64,000 nt of DNA. Origin: Streptomyces gilvus (GTDB lineage: Bacteria; Actinomycetota; Actinomycetes; Streptomycetales; Streptomycetaceae). This document shows, one piece after another, positions 24,897 through 32,491 of the stretch. Every line of letters begins with the position of its first letter. The stretch's first letter is position 1. The DNA is taken from the NCBI RefSeq assembly GCF_022513565.1, contig NZ_JAKWBE010000001.1, forward strand, positions 434,001 to 498,000, read 5' to 3'. Position numbers and translations under genes: made by a program. The notes under the pieces were generated by a model. It was not told the DNA's origin. It did no database searches and saw only the letters and a program-made list of their open reading frames with translations.

Positions 24897-25130
24897 ACAG
24901 CCCTGCGCGCCGCTGAGCGCGAGCGACTGAAGAAGACGGCCCACGGTCACAAGACCGAGCACCGGCTGCGGACACGTGCGCAGGTAGTGCTGCACGCCGC
25001 ACACGGACGCTCCCACGCGCGCATCGCCCGCGCCACGGGCCTGCACCTGGACACGGTCCGCCGCCGGCGCGGCCGGTTCGCCGATCGAGGCCCCGGCGGC
25101 CTGTCCGACCGCGATCGATCGGGACGGCCC
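24897..25130 (+). mobile_element. IS630-type transposase remnant (N-terminal HTH part)
   Basis: About 75 codons read ALRAAERERLKKTAHGHKTE, then HRLRTRAQVVLHAAHGRSHA, and an HTH RIARATGLHLDTVRRRRGRF followed by GPGGLSDRDRSGRPPS. This is the N-terminal helix-turn-helix and linker of IS630-family transposases. The DDE catalytic part is absent and the frame dissolves after about 25130. A GTG at 24884 in the +1 frame could be the original start, with a frameshift. No terminal inverted repeats were recognised. Confidence 0.75.
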
Positions 25131-25463
25131 CCTTCTTCCTCATCGCCCCCGCACAAGCGCGGGCCGGAAGTCGCGCCGGCTGTACGGTGCCGCTCTCCAC
25201 GACGACCTGGTCCGCGCCGAACGGATCGCCCCCCGGCCCGCACCTCACTTTGCCTCCCGTGCACCTGGGTGGCCCAGCTCCTGTGCCCCGGGTTCCTTCA
25301 TCAGCCGACGACCACACGGGACTTCGGCACACCTCTCGTACTGACGACTTTCACACGGACGCCACCGGGCCCTTCCCTGACGTTTGTTGCTCTTGGAACA
25401 CTCGCACCGCGCGCAATCCGTCATGTTCCGGCCATCCGCACCCAGGATGAGAGGCACCCACCC

Positions 25464-27518
25464 ATGCCCGAGGTAAATCGGCGTAGATTCCTGCAACTCG
25501 CGGGCGCGACCACCGCCTTCACCGCCCTGTCCAACAGCATCGAGCGCGCCGCCGCGCTGCCCGCGAACCACCGCACGGGGTCCATCGAGGACGTCGAGCA
25601 CATCGTCGTCCTGATGCAGGAGAACCGTTCTTTCGACCACTACTTCGGTTCACTCAGAGGCGTCCGCGGCTTCGGCGACCCGCGTCCGGTGACCTGGCCG
25701 AACGGCAAGTCCGTCTGGCACCAGCAGGACGCGAACGGCAAGGAGATCCTGCCGTTCCACCCCGACGCCGACGACCTGGGCATGGCGTTCCTCCAGGACC
25801 TCCCGCACGGCTGGAACGACGGACACGCCGCCTTCGACGGCGGCAAGTACGACAAGTGGGTGCCCTCCAAGGGCTCCACGACCATGGCGTACCTGACCCG
25901 CGAGGACATCCCGTTCCACTACGCGCTCGCCGACTCCTTCACCGTCTGCGACGCGTACCACTGCTCGTTCATCGGCTCGACCGACCCCAACCGGTACTAC
26001 ATGTGGACCGGTTACACGGGCAACGACGGCCAGGGCGGCGGCCCGGTCCTCGGCAACGACGAGGCAGGCTACAGCTGGACCACCTACCCGGAGCGCCTGG
26101 AGAAGGCCGGCGTCTCCTGGAAGATCTACCAGGACGTCGGCGACGGCCTCGACGCGGCCGGCGGCTGGGGCTGGATCCAGGACGCCTACCGCGGCAACTA
26201 CGGCGACAACTCGCTGCTCTACTTCAAGCAGTACCAGAACGCCAAGCCCGGCGACCCGCTGTACGACAAGGCCCGCACCGGCACCGACGCGGCCAAGGGC
26301 GAGGGCTTCTTCGACCAGCTCAAGGCCGACGTCAAGGGCGGCAGGCTGCCGCAGATCTCCTGGATCGTCGCCCCCGAGGCCTTCACCGAGCACCCCAACT
26401 GGCCCGCGAACTACGGTGCCTGGTACGTCTCCCAGGTCCTGGACGCGCTCACCGCCGACCCGAAGATCTGGGCGAAGACGGCGCTGTTCATCACCTACGA
26501 CGAGAACGACGGCTTCTTCGACCACCTGATCCCGCCCTACGCGCCGGGCTCGGCCGCCCAGGGCAAGTCGACCGTGGACGTCGGCCCGGACCTGTTCAAG
26601 GGCGACAGCAGCCATCCGGCCGGCCCCTACGGCCTCGGCCAGCGGGTGCCGATGATCGTGGTCTCGCCCTGGAGCAAGGGCGGTTACGTCTGCTCCGAGA
26701 CGATGGACCACACCTCGATCATCCGGTTCATGGAGCGCCGCTTCGGTGTGCACGAGCCGAACATCTCGCCCTGGCGCCGGGCCGTCTGCGGCGATCTGAC
26801 CTCGGCGTTCGACTTCTCGCACCAGGACACCGAGCCAGTCGCCCTGCCGGGCACCGACGGCTACCGGCCGCCGGACGACAACCGCCACCCCGACTACGTC
26901 CCCACCCCGCCGGCCAAGGGCTCCCTGCCCCGGCAGGAGCGCGGCCTGCGCCCGGCGCGTCCGCTCAAGTACGCGCCCCACGTGGACGGTTCGGTCGACG
27001 CGGCCGCCGGGAAGTTCACCCTCACCTTCGCCTCGGGGGCGAAGGCGGGCGCCGCCTTCCTGGTGACCTCCGGCAACCGTACGGACGGCCCCTGGAGTTA
27101 CACCACCGAGGCCGGCAGGTCCGTCGCGGACACCTGGAACTCGGCGTACTCCGGCGGCTCGTACGACCTGACGGTGCACGGCCCCAATGGCTTCCTGCGC
27201 GTCTTCAAGGGCGTCGACAAGACCGCCGGACCCGAGGTCACCGCCCGCCACCACGGCGACGACCTCCAGCTCACCTTCACCAACAAGGGCTCCGGGACGG
27301 CCCGGTTGAGGCTGAGCGGCGGTTACGGCCACAAGTCCCAGGTCGTCACCGTGCGCCCCGGCGCCACGGTGCGGCACACCGTCGACCTCACCGCGAGCCG
27401 CCGCTGGTACGACCTGACGGTCACCTCCGAGGCGGACCCGGCGTTCGTACGGCGGTTCGCGGGCCATGTCGAGAACGGGCGCCCGGGTGTGAGCGACCCG
27501 GCGATCCGCACCGCGTAG
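25464..27518 (+). CDS. Phosphocholine-type phospholipase C, Tat-secreted
   Basis: 684 residues. The N-terminus MPEVNRRRFLQLAGA is a twin-arginine signal (R6-R7-R8-F9-L10), so it is exported folded. The phosphoesterase domain starts with the family signature VLMQENRSFDHYFG (about 50-63, metal/catalytic Asn and Glu) and continues through SWIVAPEAFTEHP, FITYDENDGFFDH and VPMIVVSPWSKGG, ending with two repeated C-terminal beta domains (DUF756-type). Length and order fit bacterial non-haemolytic/phosphocholine-specific phospholipases C, which release phosphorylated head groups and often serve phosphate scavenging. The start is ATG 25464 with GAGAGG 9 nt upstream; an open frame continues upstream only because it runs through the transposase remnant. 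Confidence 0.95.
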   Translation: MPEVNRRRFLQLAGATTAFTALSNSIERAAALPANHRTGSIEDVEHIVVLMQENRSFDHYFGSLRGVRGFGDPRPVTWPNGKSVWHQQDANGKEILPFHPDADDLGMAFLQDLPHGWNDGHAAFDGGKYDKWVPSKGSTTMAYLTREDIPFHYALADSFTVCDAYHCSFIGSTDPNRYYMWTGYTGNDGQGGGPVLGNDEAGYSWTTYPERLEKAGVSWKIYQDVGDGLDAAGGWGWIQDAYRGNYGDNSLLYFKQYQNAKPGDPLYDKARTGTDAAKGEGFFDQLKADVKGGRLPQISWIVAPEAFTEHPNWPANYGAWYVSQVLDALTADPKIWAKTALFITYDENDGFFDHLIPPYAPGSAAQGKSTVDVGPDLFKGDSSHPAGPYGLGQRVPMIVVSPWSKGGYVCSETMDHTSIIRFMERRFGVHEPNISPWRRAVCGDLTSAFDFSHQDTEPVALPGTDGYRPPDDNRHPDYVPTPPAKGSLPRQERGLRPARPLKYAPHVDGSVDAAAGKFTLTFASGAKAGAAFLVTSGNRTDGPWSYTTEAGRSVADTWNSAYSGGSYDLTVHGPNGFLRVFKGVDKTAGPEVTARHHGDDLQLTFTNKGSGTARLRLSGGYGHKSQVVTVRPGATVRHTVDLTASRRWYDLTVTSEADPAFVRRFAGHVENGRPGVSDPAIRTA

Positions 27519-27595
27519 CGGAGTGGGTAAAGGGTGGTGCATGGTGGGGTGCTGAGGCTGGCCAGGCGGCGGTGGGCCCGGGGTAGTGTGCCCCG

Positions 27596-28420
27596 GTGAC
27601 CACGCATTCGAACACACCTGCAGGCTGGTACCCGGATCCGCACGGCGCGTCCCAGACGCTCCGTTACTGGGACGGCGCCCAGTGGACCCAGCACACGCAC
27701 GCGGAGCAGGCCCAGCAGGTGCCGCACCAGCAGGCGCCCCAGCAGCCCGCGGGGCCCGATCCGCGGGTGCAGCGTCAGGTGCAGCAGCAGGCCGGGGTCG
27801 CCGCGGGCGGCCCCGGTGGGGGCACCCTGTTCACCGAGCCGGTTCTGGTGGTCAACCAGAAGGCCAAGCTGATCGAGCTGACCAACGAGTACAAGGTCAT
27901 GGATCAGAACGGCAACCAGATCGGCTCGGTGACCGAGGTCGGGCAGAGCACCCTGAAGAAGGTGGCGCGGTTCGTCTCCAGCCTCGACCAGTTCATGACG
28001 CACCGGCTGGAGATCCGGGACGCCCACGGGCAGCCGCAGTTGGTGCTGACCCGGCCCGCGAAGGTCTTCAAGTCCCGGGTGATCGTGTCCCGTCCGGACG
28101 GTTCGCCGGTCGGTGAGATCGTCCAGCAGAACATGATCGGGAAGATCAATTTCGCGATGAACGTCGACGGGCAGCAGGTCGGCGCGATCAAGGCGGAGAA
28201 CTGGCGGGCCTGGAACTTCGCGATCGTCGACCACGCGGAGAACGAGGTCGCCCGGATCACGAAGACGTGGGAGGGGCTCGCCAAGACGATGTTCACGACC
28301 GCGGACAACTATGTGCTGCAGATCCACTACCAGTTGCCCGAGCCGCTGCTGAGTCTGGTCGTGGCGACGGCGCTGACCGTCGACACGGCGCTGAAGCAGG
28401 ACTCCCGGGGCCTCGGCTGA
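27596..28420 (+). CDS. DUF2510 and LURP-one/scramblase-like protein
   Basis: 274 residues. N-terminal DUF2510 (residues about 8-35, AGWYPDPHG...LRYWDGAQWT), a short actinobacterial domain with conserved Trp. A Gln/Pro-rich linker (about 36-75) follows, then a beta-rich domain (FTEPVLVVNQKAKLIELTNE onward) of the LURP-one-related/phospholipid-scramblase fold, ending in a hydrophobic helix (LLSLVVATALTVDTAL). Such proteins are thought to be membrane-associated; biochemical function unsettled. The start is GTG 27596. It is 77 bp after the phospholipase gene and may be a separate unit. Confidence 0.85.
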   Translation: MTTHSNTPAGWYPDPHGASQTLRYWDGAQWTQHTHAEQAQQVPHQQAPQQPAGPDPRVQRQVQQQAGVAAGGPGGGTLFTEPVLVVNQKAKLIELTNEYKVMDQNGNQIGSVTEVGQSTLKKVARFVSSLDQFMTHRLEIRDAHGQPQLVLTRPAKVFKSRVIVSRPDGSPVGEIVQQNMIGKINFAMNVDGQQVGAIKAENWRAWNFAIVDHAENEVARITKTWEGLAKTMFTTADNYVLQIHYQLPEPLLSLVVATALTVDTALKQDSRGLG

Positions 28421-28445
28421 CGGCGGTCGCCTCGGCCGGCGGCGG

Positions 28446-29393
28446 TCAGAGCGAGGTGAGGTGCCCCGGGTCGGCCGACTGCCGGGGCACCAGCGCCGGT
28501 TCGAGGGTGGCCGTCTCCGGCTTGAGGGCCAGGACCGCCGCCACCGGGTGCTCCTCGTCCGCCGCGACCGGCGTCACCGGTGCCACGCGGGTCAGGAGCA
28601 CGACCCCCCACGACGCGAGTGCCGCGCCCACGAGGCCCAGCAGCACACCCGCCGCGCCGCCGCGCAGGCCCTGGCCCAGCAGGGTGAGGCCGATCACCGC
28701 GGCCGCCACCGGGTTGGACAGGGTCACCACCGCGAGGGGAGCGCCGAGTCCGCCCCGGTAGGCGGTCTGCGACAGCAGCAGGCCGCCCACCGCGAAGGCG
28801 GCCACCAGGACCGCCACCAGGACGACCCGCAGGCTCAGCACCGGACCCGAGTGGTCGGTCGCGGCGACCGTCACCGTCTGGGTGAGCGCCGAGGCGGCAC
28901 CCGAGGCGAAACCGGAGGCCGTGGCGTGGCGCAGGCCCGGGCGGGCTCCCGGACGGGCCAGCAGGCCGATCAGGGCGGCCGTGACGCCCGCGACGGCCAC
29001 CGCCTCCGTCAGGCTCAGCACCTGCGCGGGCGCCGAGCCGGACGCGGTGACCAGCAGCGCGGCCAGTCCGGCCAGCGTCAGCGCCGTACCCCGCCACTCG
29101 CTTCTGCTCACCCTGCGGCCGGCCACCCGCGCCCCCATCGGCACCGCGGCGACCAGGGTGAGCGCGCCGAGCGGCTGTACGACGGTGAGGGGACCGTACT
29201 TGAGGGCGACCACGTGCAGCAGGGCCGCGCCGGCGTTGAGACCGACCGACGCCCACCAGGCGCCCGCGCCCAGCAGCCGCAGCATGCCGGTGTCGGAGCT
29301 GCGGGCGGCGAGCCGTTCCTGGGCGACGGCCGCGGCCGCGTAGGCGACGGCGGAGACCAGGGACAGGGCGACGGCGACGAGGGTGGCGGTCAT
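28446..29393 (-). CDS. DMT/EamA-type membrane transporter
   Basis: 315 residues, about nine or ten hydrophobic segments (for example LVAVALSLVSAVAYAAAAVA at the start, LLHVVALKYGPLTVVQPLGA, then VVLVAVLVAAFAVGGLLL). The N- and C-halves look internally duplicated, as in the drug/metabolite transporter superfamily; the KYGPLTVVQPLGALTLV block is the EamA-type motif. The C-terminal about 35 residues are cytosolic. Substrate unknown. Its ATG overlaps the stop of the upstream PAP2 gene by 4 bp, so both are one operon, possibly controlled by the divergent TetR gene. Confidence 0.9.
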   Translation of the reverse strand: MTATLVAVALSLVSAVAYAAAAVAQERLAARSSDTGMLRLLGAGAWWASVGLNAGAALLHVVALKYGPLTVVQPLGALTLVAAVPMGARVAGRRVSRSEWRGTALTLAGLAALLVTASGSAPAQVLSLTEAVAVAGVTAALIGLLARPGARPGLRHATASGFASGAASALTQTVTVAATDHSGPVLSLRVVLVAVLVAAFAVGGLLLSQTAYRGGLGAPLAVVTLSNPVAAAVIGLTLLGQGLRGGAAGVLLGLVGAALASWGVVLLTRVAPVTPVAADEEHPVAAVLALKPETATLEPALVPRQSADPGHLTSL

Positions 29394-30190
29394 CGGCCCG
29401 CTCCCACCAGGACGTTGTCCTCGGCCACGGGCGCGAGCTGTTCGGTGCCGCGCCCGGCTGTCGTGGTCGTGCGGTGAGGACGGGGGACGAGGGCGAGCGC
29501 GGCGCCGAGCATCGCGGTGGCCACGATCGCGTCGAGCCAGTAGTGGTTCGCCGTGCCGACGATGACCAGCAGGGTGACCAGCGGGTGCAGCAGCCAGAGC
29601 CGGCGCCAGCGGGACCTGGTCGCCGCGATCAGGCCGATCGCCACCATCAGGGCCCAGCCGAAGTGCAGCGAGGGCATCGCCGCGAACTGGTTGGAGAGGT
29701 GGTCGGAGGAGGGCGGGCCGTAGACCGAGGGGCCGTAGACGTGCGCGGTGTCGACGAGGCCGGTGGCGGCCAGCATGCGCGGCGGCGCCAGCGGGAACAC
29801 GAAGGGCAGCACCAGGGCCGCCGAGGTCACGGTGGCGAGCACCCGGCGGGCCCAGACGTAGTGGGCGGGGCGCCGGAGGTAGAGCCAGACCAGGAAGGCC
29901 GCGGTGGCGGGGAAGTGGACGGTCGCGTAGTAGGTGTTGGCGATGTGCGCCAGGGTGTCGCCGTGCAGCAGCAGGGACTGCACCGAGCCCTCGCCGGGCA
30001 GATGGACCGCTCGCTCGAAGTCCCACACGCGGCGGGCGTTGTGCAGGGCCTCGCCGGTGTGTCCGGTCGCCAGCTGACGGCCGAACTTGTACACGAGGAA
30101 GAGCCCTGCGACGAGCAGGAGCTCACGGACGACCGGAGGCCGGGCTATGGCGCCGGTCGCTCCTTCTGCAGGCTCGGTGCGGGCATTCAT
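29390..30190 (-). CDS. PAP2-superfamily membrane phosphatase
   Basis: 266 residues with six predicted membrane segments. PAP2 catalytic signatures: SLHFGW (174-179, with the active-site His) and TANHYWLD (213-220, second His and Asp), preceded by the GPSVYGPPSSDHLSNQF loop. Streptomyces proteins with this layout are annotated as PAP2 or inositol-phosphorylceramide-synthase-like lipid phosphatases/transferases. I placed the start at ATG 30190 (MNARTEPAEG). The frame is open to 30385, but that would run through the operator region. Translationally coupled to the DMT transporter. Confidence 0.88.
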   Translation of the reverse strand: MNARTEPAEGATGAIARPPVVRELLLVAGLFLVYKFGRQLATGHTGEALHNARRVWDFERAVHLPGEGSVQSLLLHGDTLAHIANTYYATVHFPATAAFLVWLYLRRPAHYVWARRVLATVTSAALVLPFVFPLAPPRMLAATGLVDTAHVYGPSVYGPPSSDHLSNQFAAMPSLHFGWALMVAIGLIAATRSRWRRLWLLHPLVTLLVIVGTANHYWLDAIVATAMLGAALALVPRPHRTTTTAGRGTEQLAPVAEDNVLVGAGR

Positions 30191-30314
30191 CCCCCGGCCC
30201 CTTCGCTGACGGTGGTGCGGTGTGCTGGTACGACTCGCCGTGCGAGTCACTGGTACGAGTCCAGACCGCTGTCGTGGCCCGAACTCATCGGTACGCGTCC
30301 GTGCCGAAACGAAA

Positions 30315-30383
30315 GCGTTCCGATACGGGAGTGTACCGATACTGAGGCGTTCCGGTACACTGGCGTATCGATTGAGGAACGCC
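30315..30383. promoter_or_regulatory. Repeated half-sites between the PAP2 and TetR genes
   Basis: The 278-bp divergent intergenic region carries two direct copies of GCGTTCCGRTAC (30315-30326 and 30347-30358), start to start 32 bp (three helical turns), and an inverted GGAACGCC at 30376-30383 facing the second GGCGTTCC. Several more GTAC/ATAC half-sites lie between 30215 and 30300. This clustering suggests an operator for the adjacent TetR-type repressor controlling both directions; binding is inferred. Confidence 0.5.
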
Positions 30384-30468
30384 ACACCGGATCCCGGGAA
30401 TAAAGCCGGGATAAGGACTGATCGAGAGCCGGACCCGGCGCACCGCTTCGGACGAAGGAGAAGGGCAC

Positions 30469-31083
30469 ATGACGTCGCAGGCCGCGGACGGACCGGAGAC
30501 GGTCGCCGCCTCGCGCCGCTCCAAGATCACGCCGGAGCGTGAGCAGGAGTTCTTCGACGCCGTGCTCGAGCAGATCCGCGAGTGCGGGTACGAGGCCGTG
30601 ACCATGGAGGGCGTGGCCGCCAGCACGCGGTGCAGCAAGTCCACGCTGTACCGGCAGTGGAAGACCAAGCCCCAGTTCGTGGTGGCCGCCCTGCGCTCCC
30701 GGCAAAGCAAGCGTCTCGGTGGCATCGACACCGGGTCGCTCGCCGGGGACCTGCGGGAGGCCGCCCGCGCGATCGGACGCTGGTCCACCACGGACACCAA
30801 GCTGCTGCAGGCCCTCGGCCACGCCGTCACCCAGGACGCGGAACTCGCGCAGGCGCTGCGGGAGGCGGTGGTCTACCCGGAGATCGAGGCGCTGCGGGAA
30901 CTGCTCCGGCGCGGGGTCGAGCGCGGTGAGGTGTCCGCCGACAACCTGGCGCTGGAGTACATCCCGGCCCAGATGTTCGGCATCGTGCGCGCCCGGCCCA
31001 TCCTGGGCGACGGGTACGCCGACCCCGACTACATGGTCTGTTTCGTGGAGGCCGCCGTACTGCCGGTCCTGGGCCTGAGCTGA
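30469..31083 (+). CDS. TetR/AcrR-family transcriptional regulator
   Basis: 204 residues. N-terminal TetR HTH: FFDAVLEQIRECGYEAVTME then GVAASTRCSKSTLYRQWKTK (recognition helix), about residues 25-72. A variable ligand-binding domain with TetR_C-like helices follows (LLQALGHAVTQDAELAQALR). Divergent from the PAP2-DMT operon, which it most likely represses along with itself through the repeated sites at 30315-30383. The start is ATG 30469 behind GAAGGAG. Ligand unknown; a lipophilic substrate of the transporter is plausible. Confidence 0.93.
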   Translation: MTSQAADGPETVAASRRSKITPEREQEFFDAVLEQIRECGYEAVTMEGVAASTRCSKSTLYRQWKTKPQFVVAALRSRQSKRLGGIDTGSLAGDLREAARAIGRWSTTDTKLLQALGHAVTQDAELAQALREAVVYPEIEALRELLRRGVERGEVSADNLALEYIPAQMFGIVRARPILGDGYADPDYMVCFVEAAVLPVLGLS

Positions 31084-31164
31084 GACGCAGGCCGCCGTCC
31101 ACGGGATGACTGGACGGTGACCTGGCCGCGCCGCACCGTGGGGACGGGGGCGGCGCGCACCCCC

Positions 31165-31212
31165 CGGCCGGGTGGGGCTCCTCCTTGAGCGGAGGGGAGC
31201 CCCGCCCGGCCG
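31165..31212. terminator. Strong bidirectional hairpin between convergent genes
   Basis: A 48-nt element with long complementary arms (CGGCCGGG-x-GGGGCTCC ... GGAGCCCC-x-CCCGGCCG) around a short loop, located between the ends of the TetR gene (plus) and the DUF2510 gene (minus). A convincing shared terminator. Confidence 0.8.
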
Positions 31213-31239
31213 ACCACTGTCCGGGGCCGCGGTCCGGGG

Positions 31240-32262
31240 TCAGACGTTGTGGCCGTCCCCGCCGCCGGTCGACACCTTGATGCCCTTGGTGATGTCGTCG
31301 ATCACGGACTCCTTCTGACCGACGTCCACGCCGAAGCGGACCACGACGATCTCCGAGGGGTTCGCGGGCGACGGGAAGGCGAGCGACTCGACGTAGCCGT
31401 CGGCGCCCTTGCTGGTGATCGCCTTCCAGCGGACCAGATAGCCCTTCTGCCCGGCCACGGTCACGGCCTTGGACTCCAGCACGTCGTGGGAGGTGATCGA
31501 GCCGTAGGTGGTGCCGCCGTAGGACTCCTTGGCGTTCGCCGCGATGTCGGCCTTCGCCACCGCCTCGGCCGTGCTGCCGGCCGTCTTGAGCACGGAGGCC
31601 GGCGCCGAGTACGCACCGCCCTTCGTGCAGGTCTGGGAGGTGTCGCCGGGGCACTTGTAGGACGCGTCGGACGTGACCGAGGCGCCCACCTGGATCTGCT
31701 GCCCGTACCAGCCGTCCGGGATGGGCAGGCTGATCCCGCTGATCGGGTCGGCCACCGAACCGCTGGTGATCTTCGGCGCCTCCGACTGCCCGGGAGCGGG
31801 CGACTGACCGCCGTCGCCGCCGCCCGAACCGCCCGAACCACCCGAACCACCCGAGCCGCCCGAACCCCCGGAGCCGCCGCCCTGACCGCCGAATCCGCCC
31901 TGCCCGCCCGGACCCTGCTGGGAGGCGTTGCCGTTCGAGCCGCCGTTGTCGGTCAGCGCCCACACGCCCACCCCGATGCCGGCCAGCACCGCCGCGGCCA
32001 CGGTGACGGCTATGCCCGTGCGCAGACCGCGCCTCGGGGCGGCCGGCGGGTGCGCGGGGTACGCCGGATAGGCGGGATACGCCGCGTACGCCGGATCCGC
32101 CCCGGCCGTCGGCGACTGCGCCGGGGGACCCCATACGGCGGCCGAGCCCACGGGTCGGGTCCGGTCCGTCCATGCCTTGCCGTCCCACCAGCGCTCGGCG
32201 GCGGGACCCTCACTCGTCTGCCCCGGATCGGGATACCACCCGGGAGGAGTCACCTGCGTCAT
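31240..32262 (-). CDS. DUF2510 single-pass membrane protein with Gly/Ser linker
   Basis: 340 residues. DUF2510 at residues about 6-37 (PGWYPDPGQ...ERWWDGKAWTDR), a Tyr/Pro/Ala repeat (YAAYPAYPAYPAHPP), one membrane segment (about 81-104, GIAVTVAAAVLAGIGVGVWA), a very long Gly/Ser-Gly spacer (about 115-150), and an extracellular C-terminal domain with two Cys in a CPGDTSQTC motif and a lipoprotein-like alpha/beta end (DGYVESLAFPSPANPSEIVV). Topology: N-terminus cytosolic, C-terminal sensor or lipid-binding domain outside. Function unknown. Start ATG 32262 (MTQVTPPGW). Confidence 0.88.
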   Translation of the reverse strand: MTQVTPPGWYPDPGQTSEGPAAERWWDGKAWTDRTRPVGSAAVWGPPAQSPTAGADPAYAAYPAYPAYPAHPPAAPRRGLRTGIAVTVAAAVLAGIGVGVWALTDNGGSNGNASQQGPGGQGGFGGQGGGSGGSGGSGGSGGSGGSGGGDGGQSPAPGQSEAPKITSGSVADPISGISLPIPDGWYGQQIQVGASVTSDASYKCPGDTSQTCTKGGAYSAPASVLKTAGSTAEAVAKADIAANAKESYGGTTYGSITSHDVLESKAVTVAGQKGYLVRWKAITSKGADGYVESLAFPSPANPSEIVVVRFGVDVGQKESVIDDITKGIKVSTGGGDGHNV

Positions 32263-32491
32263 GCCCCCACCGTATGAGGCGTCGGTGAAAGCGGGATGAG
32301 AGGATCCGGTCTTCCCCCCTCCGCCGCCTCGCGAGGCTCCCCAGCGGCAGGTCACACCCCGGGTGCGTCGACCCGTCGCGACCGGTGTCACCCGTCACGG
32401 GAACGGGTGGCCCGACCGGGCTCCGATCGCCGACGGCGACGGCTACGCTCGACCTCGGTACGTCGTTCGGGCGACTCGGGGAGGTAGCGGG

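Larger units (their letters stand above)
24093..25463. other. Gene-remnant region without an intact gene
   Basis: 1371 bp holding fragments of at least three unrelated genes (listed separately) and a minus-strand C-terminal scrap around 24300-24385 (TTLAPGSHEAHELLAALRVL, then a stop near 24298) whose family I cannot name. From about 25130 to 25463 I see no coding signal; this should contain the promoter of the phospholipase gene. The pile-up of broken ends is typical of a site of repeated insertion and deletion. Confidence 0.6.

Noticed and set aside
24987..25463. Upstream extension of the phospholipase frame as one 843-aa protein
   Set aside because: It runs through an IS630 fragment and noncoding sequence; the Tat signal begins exactly at ATG 25464.
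25650..27617. 655-codon minus-strand frame opposite the phospholipase gene
   Set aside because: Mirror of a strongly supported Tat-secreted phospholipase.
31795..31900. DNA-level tandem repeat in the DUF2510 gene
   Set aside because: It encodes a Gly-Gly-Ser spacer in frame; a coding low-complexity linker rather than an independent repeat element.
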